64,000 nucleotides of DNA, from NCBI GenBank assembly GCA_963849305.1, contig CAWKGV010000022.1, positions 248,001 to 312,000 on the forward strand, read 5' to 3'. The notes under the pieces are model-generated. The model did not search any database and was not told where the DNA came from. It was given only the letters and a program-made list of their open reading frames with translations. Each line of letters opens with the position of its first letter. Position 1 is the first letter of the stretch. Below are positions 16,979-25,174 of the stretch, one piece after another. Both the position numbers and the translations under genes were made by a program. The stretch is from CAWKGV01 sp963849305. Its GTDB lineage: Bacteria; Pseudomonadota; Alphaproteobacteria; Acetobacterales; Acetobacteraceae.

Positions 16979-17185
16979 GGATTATGATATTCGACGCCTA
17001 GCTCGTCAAGTTATTCGCCTCGTCGAATTCGCCGACTATGACCAGGGGCTTCGATACATGAAGGTTGGGGTGAGGCGGCTACAGTATAGTGGAGCGTCCG
17101 GCACGCCGGCGAGGCGCTGCTCTCGGCCATCGCGCCCGCGTGCGGTGCGACGCGGAATCGAGCGACCAGCGACAAGAATGGATCG
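16979..17185 (+). pseudogene. Degenerate duplicate of the 3' part of the HEPN-like gene
   Basis: Matches about 16735-16945 at an offset of about 244 bases: shared text includes GACTATGACCAGGGGCTTCGATAC, read as DYDQGLRY, then KVGVRRL in both. Relative to the first copy it has small indels after GAS/GAV and lacks the N-terminal half, so it is a relic rather than a gene. The rest of 16883-17255 shows nothing else I can support. Confidence 0.7.
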
Positions 17186-17255
17186 CGGTCTATCCCTGAA
17201 GAATGACTTCCAGGCAGCGGTTGCGGCCTGTTCGAGCCCCGGCTGGCATCTCCCG

Positions 17256-18575
17256 TCACCGCGCCGCCGCGCCCGCTTCCACCGCCGCCATCTGTTGCGG
17301 GCGGCCGATCAGCAGCAGCACCACGCAGGCCACCGCCGCGAACCCAACAATCGGCAGGAACGCCAGTGGATAGCTGCCGGTCGCCTGCTTGATGCCGCCG
17401 ATCAGGTAATTGCCGATGAAGCCGCAGCCGGTGCCGAGCGCGTTCATCGTGGCGATGCCGGCGGCCGAGCTGCGCGCCGACAGCCAGTCCGAGGCCAGCG
17501 CCCAGAACGGCCCGCGCGTGATCGAGGTCGCCACCACCGAAATGCAGAGCAGCACCATCGAGGCCAGCAACATCGTGAACGGCACCAGCAGCGCCAGCGC
17601 GACCCCGCTTGCCGCAAGCGGGACGAAGGTGTGCCAGAACCGCTCCCGCGCCAGGTCCGATCGCCGGCCCCACCAGATCATCCCGACGGCGGCGATGACG
17701 TAGGGCAGGGCGTTCAGCCAACCGGTCGCCATCGTGGAGACGCCGAACGACTTGATGAATTGCGGTTGCCACAGACCCAGACCCGAGCTTGCGACAGCGC
17801 CCCCGGCATAGACGACCGCCATCCCCAGCACATAGCGATTGCGGATCACCTGCAGCACCGGCACGTGCTGGACCGGCTTGCGTCCGTGCTCCTCGGCCGC
17901 CAACCGGTCGGCCAGCCACGCCCGCTGCTCCGGCGTGAGCCAAGCGGCGCTCTCCGGCTTGTCGGTCAGCCAGAGCATCGCGGCGAAACCAAGCAAGACG
18001 GCGGGGACGGCCTCCAGGATGAACAGCCATTGCCAGCCGCTGAGGCCCAGCAATCCATGCAGTCCGAGCAGAGCGGCGGAAATGGGTGAGCCCACAAAGC
18101 CCGAGACCGGGATCGCCACCATGAAGATGCCGACGATCTTGGCCCGCTGCTCGGCCGGGAACCAATAGGTGAGATACAGGATCACGCCGGGGAAGAAGCC
18201 GGCCTCCGCGGCGCCGAGCGCGAAGCGGATCAACACGAACGAGGCGGGGCCCGCGGCGGCCGCCATCGCTCCGGAGACGATGCCCCAGGAAATCATGATC
18301 CGCGCGATCCAGCGCCGCGCGCCGAACCGCTCCAGCGCCAGGTTGCTCGGCACTTCAAACAGGCAATAGGAGATGAAGAAAATGCCACCGCCCAGGCCGA
18401 ACACACTCGGGGAAAGGCCGATCTCCTTGTTCATCTGCAGCGCCGCGAAGCCGGCGTTCACCCGGTCGATGTAGCAGACCAGATAGGCGAGCATCAGGAA
18501 CGGCAGCAGCCGAAAGCCGACCCGGCGCATCGTCGCCTGGCCGATCGGGTCGAGGCGGGCGGGAGCGGGCGCCAT
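17256..18575 (-). CDS. MFS transporter, anion:cation symporter (ACS) type
   Basis: About 439 residues with 12 hydrophobic segments and a central hydrophilic loop (about 200-245). The start region LLPFLMLAYLVCYIDRVNAGFAALQMNKEIGLSPSVFGLGGGIFFISYCLFEVPSNLALERFGARRWIARI is the hallmark of the ACS family, which imports organic anions such as sugar acids, phthalate or hydroxyphenylacetate with protons. Start taken at the Met of MAPAPARL (18575), preceded by GGGAGGAACC; a longer start at 18611 is less likely. Divergent from mltB across about 84 bases. The substrate cannot be told; no catabolic gene is adjacent. Confidence 0.88.
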   Translation of the reverse strand: MAPAPARLDPIGQATMRRVGFRLLPFLMLAYLVCYIDRVNAGFAALQMNKEIGLSPSVFGLGGGIFFISYCLFEVPSNLALERFGARRWIARIMISWGIVSGAMAAAAGPASFVLIRFALGAAEAGFFPGVILYLTYWFPAEQRAKIVGIFMVAIPVSGFVGSPISAALLGLHGLLGLSGWQWLFILEAVPAVLLGFAAMLWLTDKPESAAWLTPEQRAWLADRLAAEEHGRKPVQHVPVLQVIRNRYVLGMAVVYAGGAVASSGLGLWQPQFIKSFGVSTMATGWLNALPYVIAAVGMIWWGRRSDLARERFWHTFVPLAASGVALALLVPFTMLLASMVLLCISVVATSITRGPFWALASDWLSARSSAAGIATMNALGTGCGFIGNYLIGGIKQATGSYPLAFLPIVGFAAVACVVLLLIGRPQQMAAVEAGAAAR

Positions 18576-18659
18576 CGGTTCCTCCCTTGACTTTGTCGCT
18601 TGTCCTAGCACGGGTTTTCGATTGCGGCGAACCGGGCGCGCGTGGCAGACACCCGCGCC

Positions 18660-19625
18660 ATGATTTCTCGACGTTTGTTGCTCGCGACAATTCCCGTCGC
18701 TCTCGCGGTCAGGCCCGCGCTAGCCGCCCCGGAAGATTTCGCCTCGTTCGTCGCCGCCCTGCGTGCCGAGGCGCGCCGCTCGGGTATCTCCGCCCGCACG
18801 CTGCAAACCGCCTTCGCCGGCGTGCAGCCGAACCAGAAGGTGCTGGAGCACATTCGCCATCCGGCCGAATCCAGCATGACCTGGGCGCAGTACCGCGCGC
18901 TGCTGCTGACCGACCAGCGGATCGACGCCGGCCGCGCCGCATGGCGCCAGGATCGCGGGTTGATCGAGCTGGTTCAGCAACGATACCGCGTCTCGCCCGG
19001 CGTGATCCTGGGCATCTGGGGCCTCGAGTCTAGTTTTGGCACCAAAACGGGCGACTATCGCGTGGTGGAGGCGTTGGCCACGCTGGCCTGGGACAGCTCG
19101 CGCCCCGGCTTCTTCCGCTCGGAACTAATGGCGGCGCTGAAGATTCTCGACCACGGCGACGTCACGCCGGCGCGGATGACCGGCAGCTACGCCGGCGCGA
19201 TGGGCCAGCCGCAGTTCATGCCCAGCTCCTACCTGCGCTACGCGGTCGATTTCCAGGGCGACGGCCGCCGCGACATTTGGACCAGCACGCCCGACGTGCT
19301 CGCCTCGATCGCCAACTACCTGGCCCGCAGCGGCTGGCGCGGCGGCGAGGGTTGGGGCATCCAGGTGATCTTGCCGGCGGGGTTCGACGAAGGGCTGGCC
19401 GGTCGCGAGAACCGCCGGCCGGTCAGCGATTGGCAGAGTCTCGGGGTCCGCGCGCTCGACGGCGCCTCCCTGCCAAGCCCGGAGCAGGCGGCACTGGTAT
19501 TGCCCGACGGCGCAGGCGGCGAGGCGTTCCTCGCGTTCGGCAACTTCGCCGCGATCCGCCGCTACAACCCCTCGGACTTCTACGCCCTGCTGGTCGGACT
19601 GCTCGGCGACGCCATCCTGGCGTAA
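18660..19625 (+). CDS. mltB: Lytic murein transglycosylase, MltB family
   Basis: 321 residues with an N-terminal signal peptide (MISRRLLLATIPVALAVRPALA) and no lipobox. The catalytic domain carries the Glu in ILGIWGLESSFGTKTGDYRVVEALATLAWD, then AGAMGQPQFMPSSYLRYAVDFQGDGRRDIW, characteristic of family 3/MltB. It cleaves the MurNAc-GlcNAc bond of peptidoglycan, forming 1,6-anhydro ends, in the periplasm. It precedes a D,D-carboxypeptidase gene on the same strand, a coherent cell-wall pair. Confidence 0.93.
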   Translation: MISRRLLLATIPVALAVRPALAAPEDFASFVAALRAEARRSGISARTLQTAFAGVQPNQKVLEHIRHPAESSMTWAQYRALLLTDQRIDAGRAAWRQDRGLIELVQQRYRVSPGVILGIWGLESSFGTKTGDYRVVEALATLAWDSSRPGFFRSELMAALKILDHGDVTPARMTGSYAGAMGQPQFMPSSYLRYAVDFQGDGRRDIWTSTPDVLASIANYLARSGWRGGEGWGIQVILPAGFDEGLAGRENRRPVSDWQSLGVRALDGASLPSPEQAALVLPDGAGGEAFLAFGNFAAIRRYNPSDFYALLVGLLGDAILA

Positions 19626-19692
19626 CGCTGGACCGCGCGCGTGCGGCGGGAGTAACCGATGCTCGGATCGTGATCGCGTAGGAGCCAATTCC

Positions 19693-20919
19693 ATGTTGAC
19701 CCGCCGCTCCGCACTGCTCGGAACCGCTCTGACCGCAGGCGCCCTAGGTCCGCTGCCGGCCCTTGCGCGCGCGCAGCGCAACCGCCCGGCGGGGCATTCC
19801 GGCAAGCACGCCGAGGACCAGGCGGCGCTGGCGGGGAACGCCGCAGCGACCCCGCTCGGCCCGGTCGCGACCGCGGCGCGCTGGGCGTTCATCACCGACT
19901 TCAACACCGGCGCCGAGCTGCTGAACAAGGCCGCCGACGAGCCGATGCCGCCCTCTTCGATGACCAAGCTGATGACCCTCTACATCGTCTACTCCCGGCT
20001 GAAGGAGGGCCGGCTGAAGCTCGACGACATGCTGCCGGTGTCGGAAAAGGCTTGGCGGATGGGCGGGTCGAGGATGTTCGTCCAGGTCGGCGAGCAGGTG
20101 AAGGTCGAAGACCTGATCCGCGGCATCGAGGTCGATTCCGGCAATGACGCCTGCATCGTGCTGGCCGAGGCGATCGCCGGCTCCGAGCAGCAATTCGCCG
20201 AGCTGATGAACGAGACGGCGAAGAAGCTCGGGCTCACGGAGTCGAGCTTCAAGAACTGCACCGGCTGGCCGGACCCCGAGCAGCGCATGAGCTGCCGCGA
20301 CATCGCCACGCTCGCAGCCGCCATCATCCGCCGCTTCCCCGAATACTACCATTACGCCTCGGAAAAGACGTTCACTTACAACAACATCGAGCAGGGCAAC
20401 CGCAACCCGATGGTGCAGAAGGGCACGGCGGACGGCCTCAAGACCGGGCACACCGAGGCCGGCGGCTTCGGTCTCGTGGCTAGCACGCTGCGCGACGGGC
20501 GGCGGGTGATCCTGGTGCTGAACGGCATGGATTCGATGCACCAGCGAGCCGAGGAGAGCGAACGGCTGATGAACTGGGCATTCGCCAATTTCGAGGATGT
20601 GAGACTGTTCGCCGCCGGCGAGCCGGTAGAGCGCGTGCCGGTATGGCTGGGCGCGAGCCCGACGGTGCCGCTGGTCAGCGCGAGCGAGCTGACCGTGACC
20701 ATGCCGCGCAACTGGCGGCGGACCGCCTCGGTGAAGGTGGATTACGACGCGCCAGTGCGAGCCCCGGTCGCGCAGGGCGCTAGGCTCGGCACGCTCACCA
20801 TCTCCGGCCACGGCGTGCCGAACATGGAAGTGGCGCTGCTGGCGGGTGCCGACGTGCCGAAGCTCTGGCTCCCGGGACGCGCGATGGCGGTGCTGTCGCA
20901 CTACGTGCGAGGCATCTGA
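19693..20919 (+). CDS. dacC: D-alanyl-D-alanine carboxypeptidase (PBP5/6 type)
   Basis: 408 residues. The N-terminus MLTRRSALLGTALTAGALGPLPALARA is an export signal with a twin-arginine-like start. Low-molecular-weight PBP motifs are SxxK at Ser89-Lys92 (PPSSMTKLMT), SGN at about 149-151 and KTGH (GLKTGHTEAGG). A C-terminal beta-domain follows, ending in an amphipathic stretch that usually anchors the enzyme to the membrane. It trims the terminal D-Ala from pentapeptides. The tmk frame follows directly after its TGA in the same reading frame, implying co-translation. The exact paralogue symbol (dacA, dacC or dacF) is uncertain. Confidence 0.93.
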   Translation: MLTRRSALLGTALTAGALGPLPALARAQRNRPAGHSGKHAEDQAALAGNAAATPLGPVATAARWAFITDFNTGAELLNKAADEPMPPSSMTKLMTLYIVYSRLKEGRLKLDDMLPVSEKAWRMGGSRMFVQVGEQVKVEDLIRGIEVDSGNDACIVLAEAIAGSEQQFAELMNETAKKLGLTESSFKNCTGWPDPEQRMSCRDIATLAAAIIRRFPEYYHYASEKTFTYNNIEQGNRNPMVQKGTADGLKTGHTEAGGFGLVASTLRDGRRVILVLNGMDSMHQRAEESERLMNWAFANFEDVRLFAAGEPVERVPVWLGASPTVPLVSASELTVTMPRNWRRTASVKVDYDAPVRAPVAQGARLGTLTISGHGVPNMEVALLAGADVPKLWLPGRAMAVLSHYVRGI

Positions 20920-20922
20920 GCC

Positions 20923-21555
20923 CTGGCCGGCCGGTTCATCACGCTGGAAGGCGGGGAGGGCGCCGGCAAGACCACCCAGGCGCGGCTTCTGGCCGATGCG
21001 CTGGCGACGCGCGGGCTGGCCGTGCTGCGCACGCGCGAGCCCGGAGGCGCGCCAGGGGCCGAGGTGCTGCGGGGCCTGCTGTTGGGCGGGGATGTGGACT
21101 GGTCGTTGCCGGCCGAGACACTGTTGCATTTCGCGGCTCGTGCCGAGCATGTGGAACGGACCGTTCGCCCGGCCTTGGCCGCCGGAACGTGGGTGGTATG
21201 CGACCGGTTCGCCAATTCCACGATGGCCTACCAGGGCTACGGGCTGGGCGCGGATCGCGAGATGATCGCCGCGCTGACGCGCATGGTCGGGCTCGTGCCG
21301 GATTTGACCCTCGTGTTGAACGTGGCCGAAGCCGTCGCCGCGGACCGGATGCGCGCGCGGGGCGGCCGGCCCGACCGCTACGAGCGGTTAGGCGCCGCCT
21401 TTCACGCCCGGGTGGCGGACGGGTTTCGCCGGATCGCGCGCACGGCGCCGGAACGCTGCGTGCTGGTGGACGCCAACGGGACGGAAGCCGCTATCCATCG
21501 CGCGATCATGGCGGCGCTCGGGAAACGCCTCGGGCCGGCCTTGCCTCGGCCCTGA
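20923..21555 (+). CDS. tmk: Thymidylate kinase, apparent CTG start
   Basis: 210 residues if started at CTG 20923. The protein then opens as (M)AGRFITLEGGEGAGKTTQ, an almost canonical Tmk N-terminus with the P-loop at residues 10-17; REPGG, the DRF motif (VVCDRFANSTMAYQG) and the LID RARGGRPDRYE follow. It phosphorylates dTMP to dTDP. No ATG, GTG or TTG lies between the in-frame dacC stop (20917-20919) and the P-loop; the first is GTG 21022, which would delete the P-loop. Hence CTG is the likely initiator, one codon after the dacC stop. A mis-sequenced ATG is the alternative. Confidence 0.9.
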   Translation: MAGRFITLEGGEGAGKTTQARLLADALATRGLAVLRTREPGGAPGAEVLRGLLLGGDVDWSLPAETLLHFAARAEHVERTVRPALAAGTWVVCDRFANSTMAYQGYGLGADREMIAALTRMVGLVPDLTLVLNVAEAVAADRMRARGGRPDRYERLGAAFHARVADGFRRIARTAPERCVLVDANGTEAAIHRAIMAALGKRLGPALPRP

Positions 21556-21568
21556 GCCCGCCTGCGGG

Positions 21569-22159
21569 TTAGTCGCGGCGCAGGCGGCTCACCCGCGCCT
21601 CCGCCTCCTCGCGGTCCAGCCGCAACGCGCGGGTCGCGACCGCGCGCGCAAACCCCGCACGTGCCAGGATGCCAAGTTCGCGTCGCGCTTCTGCCCGGTC
21701 GGGATGCTTGCTCGGCCGGAACGGGCCGATCCGCCGCCGTCGGGCAAGCACGAGCGCCGCCACAAGCTCGGTCTCTGGGTCCGCCGGCAGCGCGGCGGCG
21801 GCGGTTTCGCCAGCCACGCCCTTGCCGACCAGATGCGCGATCACGGCCCGGCGCGACCGGCCGGCGCGGATCAGGCGGCCGGCGCGGCCGGCCGCGAAGG
21901 TCGCGTCGTCCACCGCGCCCGCCGCCGCCAGCCGGGCAACGACCTCGTTCACCACCTTCCGCGCAGCCGCCAGGTGCGATGCCACGGCCTCCGCGCCCAG
22001 TTCCGCCTCGGCGGCTCGGCCCCAACGCTCCAGTTTTCGGTCCAGGGTCCGGCGCAGCGCGACTTTCGTGGCCGCGTAGCGCGCGAGATAGGCGAGTGCC
22101 GCCCGATGCAACGTGGCGGCATCGGGCGGCGGGCCGGCGGGGCGAGGCGGAGTCGTCAC
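21569..22159 (-). CDS. recX: Regulatory protein RecX
   Basis: About 196 residues from GTG 22159. RecX modulates RecA filament growth. It is all-helical with three tandem three-helix units: ALAYLARYAATKVALRRTLDRKLERW, then VVARLAAAGAVDDATFAAGRAGRLIRAGRSRRAVIAHLVGKGV and a C-terminal RRELGILARAGFARAVATRAL. This alternation of LxxLxxRxxSxxxLxxxLxxKG-like units identifies RecX. The frame is open further upstream to 22357, but that extension is unlike RecX. It converges on tmk and is not next to recA here. Confidence 0.8.
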   Translation of the reverse strand: MTTPPRPAGPPPDAATLHRAALAYLARYAATKVALRRTLDRKLERWGRAAEAELGAEAVASHLAAARKVVNEVVARLAAAGAVDDATFAAGRAGRLIRAGRSRRAVIAHLVGKGVAGETAAAALPADPETELVAALVLARRRRIGPFRPSKHPDRAEARRELGILARAGFARAVATRALRLDREEAEARVSRLRRD

Positions 22160-22228
22160 GGCCGCAGTATGACAGCCCCGGTCACGGCAGCGAAACGCAC
22201 ATCCGTTATCGATCCATCGCGCGCCGAT

Positions 22229-22310
22229 GTGTACACCTGGCCTCGCGCTGCCTCCAGGCGCGGTCGCCGGCGTGTACACCGTGCCTCGCCACACAGGCAT
22301 CGGTGTACAC
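22229..22310. promoter_or_regulatory. Three phased GTGTACAC palindromes upstream of argD
   Basis: Perfect eight-base palindromes GTGTACAC begin at 22229, 22272 and 22303. The spacings of 43 and 31 bases are close to four and three helical turns, so all three face the same side of the helix. They lie 135-230 bases before argD and 70-150 bases before recX. A cooperative operator for the arginine genes is inferred; the regulator is unknown. Confidence 0.55.
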
Positions 22311-22460
22311 GCGCGCTTAACCCCGCGTTTACATTCGTCGACCCCGCGCGTCGTCACGGCGGTTTGACACCCGCGCCGCCAACGCCAACAATTCGTGCCT
22401 CCTTCGGCCCTGGCCGATCTGGAGCCAACAGCACGAGGATACGCATGATTCTCCGCCCTG

Positions 22461-23642
22461 ATGCCGAACTACGCCCGCGCCGACCTCGCTTTCGAGCGGG
22501 GCGAGGGAGCTTGGCTGTGGACGGTGGACGGGCGACAATTCCTCGATTTCGGCTCCGGCATCGCCACCGCCTCGCTCGGCCACGGCAACCGCCATCTCGC
22601 GCAAGCGATCGCCGAGCAGGCGGGCAAGGTGATGCACGTCTCGAACCTCTATCGCATCCCGCAAGCCGAGCGGCTGGCCGAGCGTCTCGTGGCCGCGACC
22701 TTCGCGGACAGCGTGTTCTTCTGCAACTCGGGCGCCGAGGCGAACGAGGGCATGATCAAGATGATGCGCAAGACGATGGCCGAGACCGGCAGGCCCGAAC
22801 GGTTTCGTATCATCTGTTTCGAAGGCGCGTTCCACGGCCGCACCCTCGCCACCCTGGCCGCGACCGGCAACGCCAAATACCTCGCCGGCTTCGGCCCGCC
22901 GGTCGAAGGTTTCGACCACGTCCCGTTCAACAATATGAACGCGGTGCGCAACGCGATCGGCCCGGCCACCGCCGGGATCATCGTCGAGCCGATCCAGGGC
23001 GAGGGTGGCGTGCGACCCGCCGACATGCAGTTCCTGCGCGATCTGCGCGCCGCCTGCGACGAGTACGGCCTGGTGCTCGGGATGGACGAGGTGCAGTCCG
23101 GCATGGGCCGCACCGGCAAACTGTTCGCGCACGAATGGGCCGGTATGGTGCCCGACGTGATGAGCGCGGCCAAGGGCATCGCCGGCGGCTTCCCGCTCGG
23201 CGCGGTGCTGGCCAAGGAGTTCGTGGCCAAGCACATGGTGCCCGGCACGCATGGCAGTACGTTCGGCGGCAACCCGCTCGCCTGCGCGGCCGGCAATGCC
23301 GTGCTCGACGTGATGCTCGCCCCCGGCTTCCTCGACGATGTCGCGCGCAAGGGCCGCACCTTGCGCGCGGGGCTGGAGGCGATCGCGCGCGAGTTCCCTT
23401 CGGTGTTCGAGGACGCGCGCGGCATGGGGCTGTTGCAGGGCCTGAAATGCGCCATCCCGCAGGCCGAGGTGCAAGCCGCCTGCGTCGCCGAAGGGCTCAT
23501 GGCGATCACCGCCGGCGAGAACGTGCTGCGCCTGGCGCCGCCGCTGGTAGTTACCGATGCCGATATCGAGGAGGCGCTGGGGATGCTGCGCCGCGCCGCC
23601 CGCCGCTGCCTGCCATCGGCCGGCAAGGAAGCGGCGAAATGA
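22461..23642 (+). CDS. argD: Acetylornithine aminotransferase
   Basis: 393 residues, a class III PLP aminotransferase that makes N-acetylornithine in arginine synthesis. Signs are FGSGIATASLGHGNRHL, FCNSGAEANEGMIKM, AFHGRTLATLAATGN, the DEVQSGMGRTGKLFA region and the PLP lysine in SAAKGIAGGFPLGAV. The first Met of this frame lacks a nearby ribosome site. GAGGA precedes an out-of-frame ATG at 22445; deleting one base between 22448 and 22460 would extend the protein as SALMPNYARAD, closer to family N-termini, so a one-base insertion near the start is suspected. Its stop overlaps argF (ATGA). Confidence 0.93.
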   Translation: MPNYARADLAFERGEGAWLWTVDGRQFLDFGSGIATASLGHGNRHLAQAIAEQAGKVMHVSNLYRIPQAERLAERLVAATFADSVFFCNSGAEANEGMIKMMRKTMAETGRPERFRIICFEGAFHGRTLATLAATGNAKYLAGFGPPVEGFDHVPFNNMNAVRNAIGPATAGIIVEPIQGEGGVRPADMQFLRDLRAACDEYGLVLGMDEVQSGMGRTGKLFAHEWAGMVPDVMSAAKGIAGGFPLGAVLAKEFVAKHMVPGTHGSTFGGNPLACAAGNAVLDVMLAPGFLDDVARKGRTLRAGLEAIAREFPSVFEDARGMGLLQGLKCAIPQAEVQAACVAEGLMAITAGENVLRLAPPLVVTDADIEEALGMLRRAARRCLPSAGKEAAK

Positions 23643-24607
23643 GCGCATCGCTGCGACGGCCGGACGGCGATCGCTCCACCGCCGGCGGCAAGCTGCCCGC
23701 CGCGCGCCATTTCCTCGACCTGCGCGATTTCGACCCGAGGACATTGCGCCAGATGCTGGACATCGCCGCTGGGTTCAAGCGCGCGAGCGGCGTGTCCTCG
23801 CGCCCGCTGGCCGGTAAGACGCTGGCGCTGATCTTCGAGAAGGCCTCGACGCGAACGCGCGTGTCGTTCGAGGTCGCGATGCGCCAGCTCGGCGGCGATG
23901 TGGTGGTGCTCAATGCGCGCGACATGCAGACCGGGCGCGGCGAGTCCGTCTCCGACACCGCGCGCGTGCTGTCGCGCTATGTCGATGCGATCATGTTGCG
24001 CACGGATCGGGTATCGAAACTGCACGAACTGGCGCGGCACGCGACGGTGCCGGTGATCAACGGGCTTACGGATACTTCGCATCCATGCCAGCTCATGGCG
24101 GATGTGATGACCTTCGAGGAGCATCGCGGGCCGATCGCGGGCCAGGTGGTCGCCTGGTGCGGCGACGGCAACAACGTCGCCCGGACCTGGATCGAGGCGG
24201 CGGTGCGCTTCGGCTTCACCTTGCGTTTGGCAACCCCCGATGCGCTGCGCCCGCCGCGGGACGTCTTGGACTGGGCTCGCGCCCAGGGCGGGCGCATCGA
24301 ACTCACCGACGACCCGGAAGCGGCGGTGGCCGGCGCGCGCTGCGTCGTCACCGACACTTGGATCAGCCTCGCCGACGACCCGAACCAAAGCCGGCACAAC
24401 CTGCTCGCGTCATATCGCGTGACGGCGGCGTTGATGGCCAAGGCCGCGCCCGACGCCGTGTTCATGCACTGCCTGCCGGCCCATCGCGGGGAGGAGGTTA
24501 TGGCCGAGGTGATCGACGGGCCGCAATCCGTGGTGTTCGACGAGGCCGAGAACCGGCTGCACGCGCAGAAGGGCATCCTGACCTGGGCGCTCGGCGCGGC
24601 GCGGTAA
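23639..24607 (+). CDS. argF: Ornithine carbamoyltransferase
   Basis: 322 residues, cytosolic. It joins carbamoyl phosphate and ornithine to citrulline. Carbamoyl-phosphate sites are STRTR (70-74) and HPCQ (148-151), with the ornithine-side DTWISLADD and HCLPAHRGEEV near the C-terminus; all are intact. Start ATG overlaps the argD stop. A short N-terminal extension (about 20 residues) before FLDLRDF is typical of this group. argD-argF form a two-gene operon behind the GTGTACAC boxes. Confidence 0.96.
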   Translation: MSASLRRPDGDRSTAGGKLPAARHFLDLRDFDPRTLRQMLDIAAGFKRASGVSSRPLAGKTLALIFEKASTRTRVSFEVAMRQLGGDVVVLNARDMQTGRGESVSDTARVLSRYVDAIMLRTDRVSKLHELARHATVPVINGLTDTSHPCQLMADVMTFEEHRGPIAGQVVAWCGDGNNVARTWIEAAVRFGFTLRLATPDALRPPRDVLDWARAQGGRIELTDDPEAAVAGARCVVTDTWISLADDPNQSRHNLLASYRVTAALMAKAAPDAVFMHCLPAHRGEEVMAEVIDGPQSVVFDEAENRLHAQKGILTWALGAAR

Positions 24608-25174
24608 GCAAATCGAGAAAGGTCTCGTAACGAGCGACGGAGCGCGCTATATATCCGGGCAGCGGGGCCGCTAGCGCGACCCCGCCCCCGGTTGAGCAGG
24701 TTACAGGCGGAATGCGAGTGCTAGTCGCATCCGCCACCTGCCCCACCGGATTTGCCACCGAATGCGTATCCGCATCCTTTGGTTCCTCCGATGGCTCGGG
24801 GCCCGATTACTCGGAGCTTCGCGGAACAGCAATAAGATCGGGTTACTTGACCGCCGATGAAGACTCGGACGCCTGATGCGCACGAGCCATGCCGCTGGGC
24901 AGTCATGAGATCAACAATACCCGCGTCACACAATTGAACGGTGTTGAAACCGCTGCGGCGAAGACCTTGGAAGCGAGCCGGACAAGAAACCCGCTGGGGA
25001 ATCCATAGTTGTATGCCTGCTGGTATTGTTTCATTTAAAGATGCCGAGTAGTCCGCAATTCCTTACCTCTCCCGGTAGCTGACCCGTCCCTTTCGGCGGC
25101 GGCAGGACAACGCGCGTAGCCTCGGGGCGACTGCCGACTTAAGCTTCGCGGAACGCAGGGCGGGAGGACGCACC
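24608..25174. other. 567-base stretch without a supportable gene
   Basis: Less GC-rich than its surroundings, with open frames no longer than about 70 codons and none resembling a known protein. A hairpin GCGGGG...CCCCGC (24662-24685), with a GCTAGC centre, sits about 55 bases after argF and may end that transcript, though no T-tract follows. GGGAGGA at about 25160 is the ribosome site of the SDR gene. The origin of the stretch is unclear; it may be a gene remnant. Confidence 0.4.

Noticed and set aside
21704..24607. A 967-codon open frame on the + strand spanning recX, argD and argF
   Set aside because: Only its last third (argF) is protein-like. The rest is an Arg/Gly/Ala-rich shadow of the argD and recX frames, typical of high-GC DNA.
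24721..24933. Minus-strand frame ending KGCGYAFGGKSGGAGGGCD
   Set aside because: Seventy codons, no ribosome site, no family; the glycine-rich end may be chance.
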